This document shows positions 8,443-17,454 of a stretch of 64,000 nt of DNA, piece after piece. Under the pieces are notes generated by a model that was not told where the DNA came from, made no database searches, and was given only the letters and a program-made list of their open reading frames with translations. A program made the position numbers and the translations under genes. Each line of letters opens with the position of its first letter. Position 1 is the stretch's first letter. Origin of the DNA: UBA7672 sp040398425 (GTDB taxonomy: Bacteria > Pseudomonadota > Alphaproteobacteria > Caulobacterales > Hyphomonadaceae); the NCBI GenBank assembly GCA_040398425.1, contig JBBATZ010000001.1, forward strand, positions 98,321-162,320. Direction: 5' to 3'.

Positions 8443-9531
8443 TCAAGCCTTGTCGAACAGCGCATCGGCTGCGCCGGCGTCGTCAGGGCGCACGATCATG
8501 TCGAGAGACAGCGCAAGCGGAGCATCTTGCTGCGTCTTGTCAGCGACCCAGAGATTGATCTCGAGAGCGCCGCCTTCGATGGCGCGGGTGCGCGCGCGCC
8601 AGCTCTGCGCTTCCCAGGCAAGCTCCTGCAGGAAGAGAGAGCCTTCGCGGCCGGAGAGGCCGGACGTGGCGGCGCGTTCGAGCACCTGGGAGAGATTCGC
8701 GTAGCCGCGCTTGGCCGCGTCGAGCACGAGATCACCGGCGGGCACGCGGCGGACCGACTTGAAACCTGCAAGCGTGAGCAGTTCCTCGATCTCGTCATTG
8801 GTTGCGAGTTGTGGCTCGGCCCAGGCGGAGGCGAAGGCTTGCGGCGGGGTCTTCTTGGTGCGGCGCGTCGTATCGAGGAAGACCCAGCGGCCTTTGCTGT
8901 CGAGTGCGCGGAAGACGCGACCGACGAGGCCAGCCTTGTGATCTGAATAGGCGAAGGCTTCGATGCTGACGATCGCCGGAAGACTTGCTTCCTCGAAGCC
9001 GCGCGGCCGATCGACTTCACCGAGCGTGATGGCGGCCGCCGGGACGAGTTGGCTGATGCGGTCGATGCAGGCGCGACGCCATTCGGTCGAGCGCGGCTTG
9101 CGATCTGATTGCGCGACGAAGGCGTTGAGCAGCGCGCCGTCGCCACCGATGAAGCCGATGTCGCCGGGGCGATCTGCGATCTGAAGTGCGGCGTCGATGA
9201 TCTGGGTGTCGAGCGCGAATGAGCCCGGAGCGAGACGGCCCTCGCCCCACAGCGTTTCGAGCGCACGAATGCGGACTGCGCCGCCATCGATATCTTCGAC
9301 GATGGGTTCGGCCTTCGCCGGCTTGGCCGCAGGCGGGACTTCGACGGGTTTTGTCGCGGGCTTTTCTTCGGCTTTGGCGGCAGGCTTTTCGGCATCGGCT
9401 TTTGCTGGGGCTGCGTCAGGGGCGGCCTCGCCTTCGGTTTCGGCTGGCGGGACATAGTCGCGACCGCTCCACCAGGCGCCGAAGCGCCCGGCGATGTCGC
9501 CGCCGGCCATTTTCTTCACTTGCGCAAGCAT
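8443..9531 (-). CDS. degenerate SAM-methyltransferase-like protein with Ala/Pro/Lys-rich N-terminal region
   Basis: The 362-residue product starts with a short basic segment, then about 60 residues of Ala/Pro/Lys/Glu-rich low complexity (to about residue 80). A domain follows that resembles a class I methyltransferase: IGFIGGDGALLNAFV sits where the glycine-rich motif I is expected, and the later VFRALDSKGRWVFLDTT and NDEIEELLTLAGFKSVR match the usual post-motif segments. The acidic residues for SAM are not clear, so catalysis is doubtful. The last 80 residues (GREGSLFLQELAWEAQSW) are not assigned. It is monocistronic. Confidence 0.6.
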   Translation of the reverse strand: MLAQVKKMAGGDIAGRFGAWWSGRDYVPPAETEGEAAPDAAPAKADAEKPAAKAEEKPATKPVEVPPAAKPAKAEPIVEDIDGGAVRIRALETLWGEGRLAPGSFALDTQIIDAALQIADRPGDIGFIGGDGALLNAFVAQSDRKPRSTEWRRACIDRISQLVPAAAITLGEVDRPRGFEEASLPAIVSIEAFAYSDHKAGLVGRVFRALDSKGRWVFLDTTRRTKKTPPQAFASAWAEPQLATNDEIEELLTLAGFKSVRRVPAGDLVLDAAKRGYANLSQVLERAATSGLSGREGSLFLQELAWEAQSWRARTRAIEGGALEINLWVADKTQQDAPLALSLDMIVRPDDAGAADALFDKA

Positions 9532-9620
9532 GCCGCGCAGGGCCTCTCGAAAACACTATCCCAAGGCGGCGACTGTAGCGAAGGTTGGTTAATATTCGGG
9601 CAGCGCTGACGGGTTGAATT

Positions 9621-10742
9621 TCAAGGTTTTTCAGCCCGCCGGGCAAGCCATGGCAGGGGCGGCGCACGGGACGGCAGGGGTGATTCCGGGTGGCGGACGA
9701 AGGCCAGGATATCGCTCCAGACCGTCTCGGCCTGAAGGTCATTCATCAGCATGTGGTAGCCCTTGGCGTAGAAGGCCGTGTGGACGTGGGGGCTCATCCG
9801 GAGCGTGGCGTGCTTCACGCCGTCCTCGGGAATGACCTCGTCCCCGGCGCCCCGGAGCAGAAGGGTCGGAACGTCGTCGGGGAGTTTGGCGATCTTCTGG
9901 TCGGCCTCATCCATGATCGACACGACGCCATAGACGCTGTCGATGCGGTTCTTCTTCTGGACCAGCGGGTCATACCACATTTCGCGCAGCTTCCGGTTGT
10001 TGTCGGTGGCGACGATGTTGACGCCTTCGGGCGGCACGACGATCCAGTCGGGGCGGACATGGGCGCTGACCCAGAGGCTGGCGCTGTAATACCAGGGCAA
10101 CGCGTTCCAGCCCCAGAGCCCGGGGCCCGAGAGGATAAGCGCGTCGGCCTTGGGGGCGCCGGGCTCCGCAAAGGCCGTGATCGCGACCGAGGCGCCCATG
10201 CTTTCGCCAACGACCGCGATGCGGGCGGCGGGATGGGCGCGTCGCGCGGCTGCGACGGCGGCGTCGAGATCCTGCCGCATCACATCGGGCCGGGGCCATA
10301 TCATCCAGCCGGGCGAGCGGCCGAAGCCGCGCTGATCATAGGCGTAAACGGCGGCGCCGTGGGCGGACCACCAGGCGCCGGCCGCGTTGAAGGCGCCGGC
10401 ATAGTCGTTCATGCCGTGGACGGCGATGATCACGACGTCGGGTTCGGTGGTGTAGATGCTCGAGATCGCAGCGCAGGCCGGTGCGCGGGTCGAGATGTTG
10501 AGGCCTGCGCCGTTGTCACAAGGCCCTGCCCCGTTAGCGGGCATGCGGGCAGGATAGACGTCAAGACCGAGGCGAGCGCCGTCGAATGAGGTGAACCAGT
10601 TGTCGGAAAACGATGGCTCGGGTGGCGCATCAACGGCGAGCGCGGCCTGCTGCAACGGAGCGCATGCGGAAAGGGCGAGCGCGGTGAAGGCTGCTGCGGT
10701 TCGCCAGATGAAGTTGCGCGCTTTCGATCCTGTCATTGCCAT
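9621..10742 (-). CDS. alpha/beta-hydrolase lipoprotein (monoacylglycerol-lipase-like)
   Basis: A 373-residue serine hydrolase. The N-terminus is a lipoprotein signal with lipobox LSAC (about residues 24-27), so it is probably anchored in the membrane facing the periplasm. The fold shows VIIAVHGMNDYAG (oxyanion strand), YDQRGFGRSPG, the nucleophile elbow GESMGA (about residue 180), and a late GAGDEVIPEDG and GYHMLMND giving the expected Asp and His. It likely cleaves acylglycerols or other esters. Two in-frame ATGs (10742, 10736) are possible. It is divergent from the pirin gene. Confidence 0.85.
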   Translation of the reverse strand: MAMTGSKARNFIWRTAAAFTALALSACAPLQQAALAVDAPPEPSFSDNWFTSFDGARLGLDVYPARMPANGAGPCDNGAGLNISTRAPACAAISSIYTTEPDVVIIAVHGMNDYAGAFNAAGAWWSAHGAAVYAYDQRGFGRSPGWMIWPRPDVMRQDLDAAVAAARRAHPAARIAVVGESMGASVAITAFAEPGAPKADALILSGPGLWGWNALPWYYSASLWVSAHVRPDWIVVPPEGVNIVATDNNRKLREMWYDPLVQKKNRIDSVYGVVSIMDEADQKIAKLPDDVPTLLLRGAGDEVIPEDGVKHATLRMSPHVHTAFYAKGYHMLMNDLQAETVWSDILAFVRHPESPLPSRAPPLPWLARRAEKP

Positions 10743-10807
10743 CCGTACAGTTTCCCAACCTTGCAGACGTCGTCCATACTCTTCTGCAGAGACGCGAAAG
10801 GAAAGCG

Positions 10808-11743
10808 ATGTCCGATGCTGTGGAACTCCTGATCGAGCCGAGGGTTCGCGACCTGGGCGGGTTCAGCGTGCGGCGCATCCTGCCCTTTGCAAAGCGCCGG
10901 AATGTTGGGCCGTTCGTGTTCTTCGACCATCTGGGACCGGCCGTGATGCCGCCCGGCAAGGGCATCGATGTGCGCTCTCATCCGCATATCGGTCTCGCGA
11001 CCGTGACATGGCTGTTCGATGGCACGCTGGATCATCGTGACAGCCTGGGTACAATCAAGACGATCCGGCCGGGCGCGGTGAACTGGATGACGGCGGGCCG
11101 TGGCATTGTGCATGCGGAGCGGACGCCGCACGCGGAGCGCGAGGCGGGGCATCGCATCGAGGCGATCCAGACCTGGGTGGCGCTGCCGCAATCGCATGAA
11201 GAACAGGAGCCGACATTCGACCACTACCCGGCCGACGTTCTGCCGGTGATCCAGGCTGGAGACGCGACAGGAGTGCTGATTTCTGGCTCCGCCTATGGCC
11301 ATACGTCGCCGGTGAGATTCCCGGGTGGGATCTGCCAGCTGGTCCTGACGACGGATCGCGACACGGTGATCACGGCGCCGGAGGCCGAGGAGCTGTGCCT
11401 GTATGTGGTCGAGGGCTCGGCCGAAATCGATGGACAGGTTGTCAGCGAGGCGACCATGGCGATCCTGGCGCCGGGCCTGGCGTGTGAGGTGACGCTGAAG
11501 GCGGGCGCGCGTGTGATGTTTGCGGGCGGGGACAAGCTGGATGGGCCGCGCTTTCTCGACTGGAATTTCGTAGCGTCGTCGAAGGAGCGGCTGACGAAAG
11601 CATCCGCTGATTGGCGCGCATCGATCGCGGGCGGGTTTGAGGGAACGTGGTTCACGCAGCCACCGCACGAGACGGCCTGGATCCCCCTGCCCGGCGATCC
11701 GCAGCCGCCGGGGATGGATCACGCTCCGGATGATGAGCACTGA
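10808..11743 (+). CDS. pirin family protein
   Basis: A bicupin of 311 residues. The N-terminal pirin domain carries the metal ligands in SHPHIGLATVTW (His58, His60) and in the MTAGRGIVHAE segment, as in quercetin-degrading pirins and YhhW. The C-terminal cupin region (ICQLVLTTDRDTVI) is intact. Pirins bind Fe or Ni and act either as quercetinase-type dioxygenases or as redox-sensing protein partners; the sequence does not decide. ATG 10808 has AGGAAA upstream; the longer frame from 10736 overlaps the divergent promoter region. Confidence 0.9.
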   Translation: MSDAVELLIEPRVRDLGGFSVRRILPFAKRRNVGPFVFFDHLGPAVMPPGKGIDVRSHPHIGLATVTWLFDGTLDHRDSLGTIKTIRPGAVNWMTAGRGIVHAERTPHAEREAGHRIEAIQTWVALPQSHEEQEPTFDHYPADVLPVIQAGDATGVLISGSAYGHTSPVRFPGGICQLVLTTDRDTVITAPEAEELCLYVVEGSAEIDGQVVSEATMAILAPGLACEVTLKAGARVMFAGGDKLDGPRFLDWNFVASSKERLTKASADWRASIAGGFEGTWFTQPPHETAWIPLPGDPQPPGMDHAPDDEH

Positions 11744-11818
11744 CGCACATGCGGGCGCGATCTCGCGGGCGAGGCCTGCGAGGTGGGTGATTGCTGGATC
11801 TCTTCGAGCTGAAAGGGA

Positions 11819-11981
11819 GGACCGCGAGAACTGCGGCTGCCCCTCCGTCTCGCGACGAAGACGTCGCGATCCACCTCCCCCGCCTGTCGGCGAGGGAGGC
11901 AAGAGGAGCCGGCGTTTTGCCTCCACCGGCGAAGCCCGGGGAGGTGGCTTGCGAAGCAAGACGGAGGGGCAGTCGCGGTCG
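11819..11981. repeat. intergenic inverted-repeat element, about 163 bp
   Basis: A long imperfect palindrome. The outer arms CTGCCCCTCCGTC (11837-11849) and GACGGAGGGGCAG (11960-11972) are exact complements, extended outward by ACCGCGA (11821) and TCGCGGT (11973). Inside, CCACCTCCCC and GGGGAGGTGG pair, as do the GGAGGCAA/TTGCCTCC segments around the centre. It could fold into one large stem-loop. It lies downstream of pirin and at the 3' end of the reading frame on the opposite strand. It resembles the small non-autonomous palindromic elements scattered in alphaproteobacterial genomes; no transposase is present. Confidence 0.75.
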
Positions 11982-11989
11982 ATGCCTGA

Positions 11990-12331
11990 GCGACGCGCGA
12001 TGCGTAACGCATGCGCGAGGATGGCAGGCGCGGGGTCAGTGTTGAAGCGCGCCATGGCAAGGAAGCGGCGGTTCATGTCGAACGGTGTCTTCGGGCACGG
12101 GCCGCCATAGTCGGCGGGTGGTTCGGCTGAGGGAATGAAGGCGTTGAGATCGAGCGCGTGGCCCGCGAGCAGCTGGGCTGCGCCGGCGGCCAGGATCTGG
12201 TCGCGCATCCATTCGCACTGGCGGAGATCCGGCCAGTGCTCGCGCCAGTTGGGTTTGAATTTTGTGGTGCGGCGGATGCGTTTGAGTTTTGAAATCTGTT
12301 CGAACAGGTGAGCGAGCCAGGCGATGAACAT
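11990..12331 (-). CDS. hypothetical protein, supported coding part of about 114 residues
   Basis: The residues from ATG 12331 read as genuine protein (NWREHWPDLRQCEWMRDQIL, then DYGGPCPKTPFDMNRRFLAM) and end near 11990, where the frame enters the repeat element. No stop occurs there: the open frame continues through the repeat and antisense to pirin as far as 10733, which I treat as fortuitous. Upstream, the same frame continues back across a TAG (12347-12349) to an ATG at 12400, so the 5' end may also be damaged. Neither start has a clear ribosome binding site. Function unknown. Confidence 0.4.
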
Positions 12332-12564
12332 GGCGATCGGCGCGAACTAATTCGGGTCCTCGTCATTGGCTTGCTCAAAGGGCGCTCGTTCGAGGCTCAT
12401 GGGCGCGAGTGTACGCGCGCTGGGAGCCCGGCCGGTTTGCGGTGTGGTTTCCCGCACTATTTTTGCGGCAAGTGGTTGAGCGTGTTGGAGAAGATTGTTC
12501 GGCTTCCGCCGCATCTACGCGTCCGCCTTCCAACAAAACGGGGCGCAACTCTGAACAGCCGAGC

Positions 12565-12637
12565 GCCTGCCCGGCAGAGCGGCGCGTCAGCGGCGCGGTT
12601 GATCCAATCGCTGCGTCCCAGCGACTGTCGGGCAGGC
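12565..12637. repeat. intergenic inverted repeat
   Basis: GCCTGCCCGGCAG (12565-12577) pairs with the reverse complement of CGACTGTCGGGCAGGC (12622-12637) with about one mismatch, leaving a 40-base GC-rich loop. It lies in the 420-base gap between the hypothetical gene and the PadR regulator; the remaining sequence of that gap shows no gene. It may be a mobile palindrome or a bidirectional terminator; there is no T-tract. Confidence 0.5.
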
Positions 12638-12714
12638 ACCCGGCGGACCAGAAAAGGCCTGGCGGTCGGATTTCCATCCTTTTCCGCGGGCGTTTCTTGA
12701 AATCGACCGTATTT

Positions 12715-12743
12715 AGATATATCTGTTTCTTCGATATATCGAA
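12715..12743. promoter_or_regulatory. twin palindromes upstream of the PadR gene, candidate operator
   Basis: AGATATATCT (12715-12724) and TTCGATATATCGAA (12730-12743) are two perfect palindromes sharing the core GATATATC, centred 17 bases apart, ending 11 bases before the regulator's ATG. They are strikingly AT-rich against the GC-rich background. PadR-family proteins usually repress their own genes by binding such dyads, so autoregulation here is likely. GGGAG (12744-12748) is the ribosome binding site, so bound repressor would cover the start of the transcript. Confidence 0.75.
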
Positions 12744-12754
12744 AGGGAGAAGCG

Positions 12755-13336
12755 ATGTATCATCACAAATGCCATCATGGCCGGCATTTCGAGCGGTTTG
12801 CTCGCAAGACACGTGGACTGGACGACGGGCCGGGGCATGGTCGCCACCGGCATATGGGCGGCGGTAGGCATGGCGGGCTCGGGCGGTTCTTCGCCCATGG
12901 CGACCTGCGGTTGGTGATCCTCAACCTGATCGCGGAGAAGCCGCGTCACGGGTATGAGCTGATCAAGGAGATCGAGGACTCGGTGGCGGGCGCCTACACG
13001 CCGAGCCCGGGGGTGATCTACCCTACCCTCACCCTGCTGGAAGAACTTGGCTATGTCGTCGCCGAAGCAGACGGCGCGAAGAAGCTGTATGCGATCACGG
13101 ACGAAGGCCGCGCCTTCCTGACCGCCAATCAGGCGACGGTCGACGCCCTGCGCGAACGGATTTCGGAAGCGGGCGGCATGCAGGGACGTGGACGCGCTCC
13201 GGTGATCATCCGCGCGATGGAGAACCTCAAGATGGCGCTGCGCCTGCGCGCGGGCAGCGGACAGCTGACCGATGAGCAGATCGACAAGATCGCGGCGGTC
13301 ATCGACGAGGCAGCGGCCAAGGTGGAGAAGCTGTGA
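12755..13336 (+). CDS. PadR-family regulator, YqjI-like, with His-rich metal-binding N-terminus
   Basis: The 193-residue protein has a His/Gly/Arg-rich N-terminus (His at 3, 4, 7, 8, 11, 28, 31, 33, 39, 48, and Cys6) followed by a PadR winged helix: FAHGDLRLVILNLIAEKP, HGYELIKEIED and YTPSPGVIYPTLTLLEELG. This arrangement matches E. coli YqjI, a nickel-responsive repressor of itself and of the ferric reductase YqjH. I infer that this protein senses Ni or Fe and controls the coupled DUF2218 gene. No yqjH-type siderophore-interacting protein is adjacent. The candidate operator lies directly upstream. Confidence 0.85.
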   Translation: MYHHKCHHGRHFERFARKTRGLDDGPGHGRHRHMGGGRHGGLGRFFAHGDLRLVILNLIAEKPRHGYELIKEIEDSVAGAYTPSPGVIYPTLTLLEELGYVVAEADGAKKLYAITDEGRAFLTANQATVDALRERISEAGGMQGRGRAPVIIRAMENLKMALRLRAGSGQLTDEQIDKIAAVIDEAAAKVEKL

Positions 13337-13662
13337 TGGCGGATACGCATGTCACCACTGGTGGGAGCCTGCGATCGTACGCCCGCATTGCCACCCTGCC
13401 CGACAAGGCGCGGACTTACATGATCCAGATGTGCAAGCATTTCGCGCACAAGGTTGAGGCGACGTTCGACGACAGGCACGGCCGCATCGCGCTCGGCCAG
13501 CGCGTGTGTGAACTTGAGGTGAGCGCGCCGGATGCTCTGCGCATCTGCCTGACGGCGGGCGATGAGGCTGGACTGCATGCGATCGAAGATGTCGTGGATC
13601 GCCACCTGCGCCGGTTTGCATTCGAGGAAGAACTGACCATCCAGTGGGTGGAAGGCGCTTGA
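13336..13662 (+). CDS. DUF2218 domain-containing protein
   Basis: A 108-residue protein with the DUF2218 pattern: a conserved MCKHFAHKVEATFDDRHGRI with Cys and two His residues near the N-terminus, and a final FEEELTIQW. The family is small, cytosolic and repeatedly found with siderophore-interacting ferric reductases, so a role in iron or nickel handling is likely but unproved. Its ATG overlaps the TGA of the YqjI-like gene (TGATG), so it is translationally coupled and should be under that regulator. Confidence 0.85.
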   Translation: MADTHVTTGGSLRSYARIATLPDKARTYMIQMCKHFAHKVEATFDDRHGRIALGQRVCELEVSAPDALRICLTAGDEAGLHAIEDVVDRHLRRFAFEEELTIQWVEGA

Positions 13663-13663
13663 T

Positions 13664-14185
13664 TCAACTGCGAGGCCCTGAAGGCGGCACCGTCTCCAGG
13701 ACTTCGACCAGCAGGGCGAGCGTGGCTTCGGCGAAAAGCCACATGTTGGCAACGCGATCTTCGAGACCAGTCTCAAGCGTGCGGACGATGTTGACTGGGC
13801 CGGAGACGGCCATGCAGGTGTGGCCGGATGCGTCGCCGTAGGGATTGCCGCCGGGACCTGCGGCGCCTGTTTCAGACAGACCCCACGTGACGCCGGCGCC
13901 GTGGCGCTCGCGGATGGCTGCTGCAAGGAGTTGGGCATAGGGCTCGGAACTTGAGCGGATGCCTTTTGCTCTCATTTCGTCGAGCGAGATGCCGGCGAGG
14001 CCGCGAATGGAGCGGGCCGAATAGGTGATCGCGCCGCCGGCGAAATAGGCCGAGGCGCCAGGCACGGCCAGGAGGCTGGCTGAAATCAATCCGCCTGCGG
14101 AGGTTTCGCCGACAGCGATGCGCTCGCCGCGTTGCTTGAGCAAGGAACCGGCGCGTTCGCCCATGGCGTAGATGTCGTGCTTCAT
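13664..14185 (-). CDS. CinA-family C-terminal (PncC-like) protein
   Basis: A 173-residue CinA C-terminal domain without the N-terminal MoeA-like part, like E. coli PncC, which deamidates nicotinamide mononucleotide. Seen: AVGETSAGGLISASLLAVPGAS near the N-terminus and GLSETGAAGPGGNPYGD further on, the two conserved family motifs. The start is ATG 14185 with AAGGGCC upstream; the frame to 14218 adds a non-family stretch. It ends two bases before the convergent DUF2218 gene. Pyridine-nucleotide salvage is the likely role; a DNA-uptake role is not supported for the short form. Confidence 0.8.
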   Translation of the reverse strand: MKHDIYAMGERAGSLLKQRGERIAVGETSAGGLISASLLAVPGASAYFAGGAITYSARSIRGLAGISLDEMRAKGIRSSSEPYAQLLAAAIRERHGAGVTWGLSETGAAGPGGNPYGDASGHTCMAVSGPVNIVRTLETGLEDRVANMWLFAEATLALLVEVLETVPPSGPRS

Positions 14186-14232
14186 ATGTTGGCCCTTGTC
14201 GGGAAGCATACCGTTCATTCGCTTCGCGGCCA

Positions 14233-14293
14233 GCCCCTGCCGGGGCGTTCGCTTCTCGATTTGATCCCCCGGATCAAATCGCGCCTTCGGCGC
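14233..14293. other. cluster of three hairpins between divergent genes
   Basis: Three adjacent dyads occur in the 170-base gap between the CinA-like and M28 genes: GCCCC/GGGGC near 14233, a perfect GATTTGATCC-CCC-GGATCAAATC at 14258-14280, and GCGCC-TTC-GGCGC at 14281-14293. The central one is a 10-bp perfect stem, unusual for a divergent promoter region, and has no T-tract. It may be a regulator site or a remnant palindromic element. Confidence 0.5.
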
Positions 14294-14358
14294 CGTCGCT
14301 CACCTCTTGCCGCTTGGGTTTTGCGGGATAATGTCCCCCGCAATTCAGGGAGTTGCGC

Positions 14359-16047
<1,689 letters not shown>

Positions 16048-16070
16048 GTTGCGCTGAACGATGCATAGGC

Positions 16071-16107
16071 AGGGGGGCGGAGCGACGTGGCACCGCCCCT
16101 CTTTTTT
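16071..16107 (+). terminator. rho-independent terminator after the M28 peptidase
   Basis: AGGGGGGCGG pairs with CCGCCCCT (16093-16100) around a 12-base loop and is followed by CTTTTTT. It lies 24 bases past the peptidase stop codon and 15 bases before the next start, so the DUF4287 gene needs its own promoter or readthrough. Confidence 0.8.
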
Positions 16108-16121
16108 GGGGGAGCAATGGA

Positions 16122-16439
16122 ATGCCGCTGGATCGCTCGAAGCTGCACAAAGGTTTTATGTCTTACCTCATCAATGCCGAGCAGGCGTCGGGCAAGACGT
16201 ATGAGGATTTCGCGCTGGCGCTGAAGAAGTCCGGGTTGAAGAGCCACGGCGATTTGCGTTCGCTGCTGATGGACAAGTTCGGGCTGGGGCATGGGCACGC
16301 GAATGCCGTTGTTCACATCTGGCGCGAGCATGATGGCGGGGATGCGCTGATTGGCGCGGCGCCTGCAAAAGCAGCCAAGGCGCCGGCGAAGGCCACGAAG
16401 AAAGCGCCGGTGAAGAAGGCGGCTACAAAGAAGAAGTGA
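16122..16439 (+). CDS. DUF4287 domain protein with Lys/Ala/Pro tail
   Basis: The first 75 residues match DUF4287 (GKTYEDFALALKKSGLKSHG, then LMDKFGLGHGHANAVVH), a small helical domain of unknown function. Residues 80-105 are a basic repeat tail of KAPAK/KKAP units like histone H1 tails. Nucleic-acid binding through the tail is plausible but inferred. GGGGGAG lies upstream of the ATG. It follows the peptidase terminator and is convergent with an acetyltransferase. Confidence 0.85.
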   Translation: MPLDRSKLHKGFMSYLINAEQASGKTYEDFALALKKSGLKSHGDLRSLLMDKFGLGHGHANAVVHIWREHDGGDALIGAAPAKAAKAPAKATKKAPVKKAATKKK

Positions 16440-16455
16440 GGCCGGGCAGAGGGGC

Positions 16456-16917
16456 CTAAAGGCTTCGCGTCATGAACACGCTGAACGGGTCGAGCTTGTA
16501 GTAGGCGAACGGGCCGCAGAGGGCGAAGCCGGAGCTTTCGTAGAGCTTGATCGCGGGTATGAAGGCGTCGGTTGAGCCCGTCTCGAGCCAGAGCGCGGTG
16601 AGACCCATCTTGCGCGCTTCGGCGACAATGTGCACGAGCATTGCCCTGCCCGCGCCTGTGCCGAGAAAGGCGTCGGCGACGCGCATCGACTTGATCTCGC
16701 CGTTCGACGCATCAAGCTGCTTCAGCGCGCCCATGCAGACGATGTCCTCGCCCGACCAGCCGGACCAGAACGTCACGCCAGGCTGGCGGAGCTTGTCGAG
16801 ATCGAGGGCGTGGACGCTGCACGCGGGCGAATTGGCCTGCATGCCGGCGAGATGCAGCCGCACCAGCGCCTGTGTTGGGGCCCCGGAAAGATCGTCAATG
16901 CGGAAGATAACAGACAT
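16456..16917 (-). CDS. GNAT family N-acetyltransferase
   Basis: A 153-residue acetyltransferase. The acetyl-CoA pyrophosphate loop is visible as AFLGTGAGRAML and is preceded by the strand IKSMRV; the C-terminal YESSGFALCGPF is the usual GNAT ending. The acceptor, probably a small molecule or protein N-terminus, is not predictable. It lies nine bases downstream of another GNAT gene on the same strand, so they form an operon downstream of argS. Confidence 0.85.
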   Translation of the reverse strand: MSVIFRIDDLSGAPTQALVRLHLAGMQANSPACSVHALDLDKLRQPGVTFWSGWSGEDIVCMGALKQLDASNGEIKSMRVADAFLGTGAGRAMLVHIVAEARKMGLTALWLETGSTDAFIPAIKLYESSGFALCGPFAYYKLDPFSVFMTRSL

Positions 16918-16926
16918 TCGCTCGCT

Positions 16927-17445
16927 TCAGCTCCTTGGCAAACCAAAAACGCCGCGCTCCAGCCCGTCGGGGAATTTCTCGCGGGCGATCACTCTGCCCC
17001 CAAGTTTGCGCGCGAGTTCGCGGGCCGCCTCGTTTTCATCGTTCATGTGGGTTTCAACGACAGGCCAGCCAAGATGATCGTAGCCAAACGCGATGGCGGC
17101 GCGTGACGCCTCCAGAGCGAAACCATTGCGGCGCGCGCCTGGAATGATCCACCAGGTGAGTTCCGACCGCGGCCAGCCCTCAGGCCAGAACAGGCCGCAG
17201 CCGCCGATCATCTCGTTCGTGGCGCGCACAACAACCGACCACATGCCAAAGCCGCGCAACTGCCAGTGTCCAATATCCAACGCAAGCTTTCGCCAGGCCT
17301 GCCCCGTTGTGAACGGCCCGCCATAGGCGGCGGACGCTTCCGCATCGGCGTAGAAGCTCTGATACGCTGGGAAATCGTCAGCCGCCGGACCACGCAGCAA
17401 AAGCCGCTCTGTCATGAGCTCGGGCGGCTGCAGGCGTGACGTCAT
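16927..17445 (-). CDS. GNAT family N-acetyltransferase, RimJ/RimL-like
   Basis: A 172-residue protein of the RimJ-like subgroup, which acetylates protein N-termini or small molecules. Seen: TERLLLRGPAADDFPAYQSF at the N-terminus, the WWIIPGARRNGFALEASRA acetyl-CoA loop and THMNDENEAARELARKLGG near the C-terminus. It starts nine bases after the argS stop codon on the same strand and is followed closely by another acetyltransferase, so argS and the two genes are probably one transcript. Confidence 0.88.
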   Translation of the reverse strand: MTSRLQPPELMTERLLLRGPAADDFPAYQSFYADAEASAAYGGPFTTGQAWRKLALDIGHWQLRGFGMWSVVVRATNEMIGGCGLFWPEGWPRSELTWWIIPGARRNGFALEASRAAIAFGYDHLGWPVVETHMNDENEAARELARKLGGRVIAREKFPDGLERGVFGLPRS

Positions 17446-17454
17446 ATCCGCTCC

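Noticed and set aside
12375..12812. 145-codon minus-strand frame over the PadR leader
   Set aside because: It is built from the inverted repeat and the operator region; composition is not protein-like.
14307..14332. Promoter for the M28 gene (TTGCCG ... GATAAT)
   Set aside because: The spacer is only 14 bases, too short for a sigma-70 promoter.
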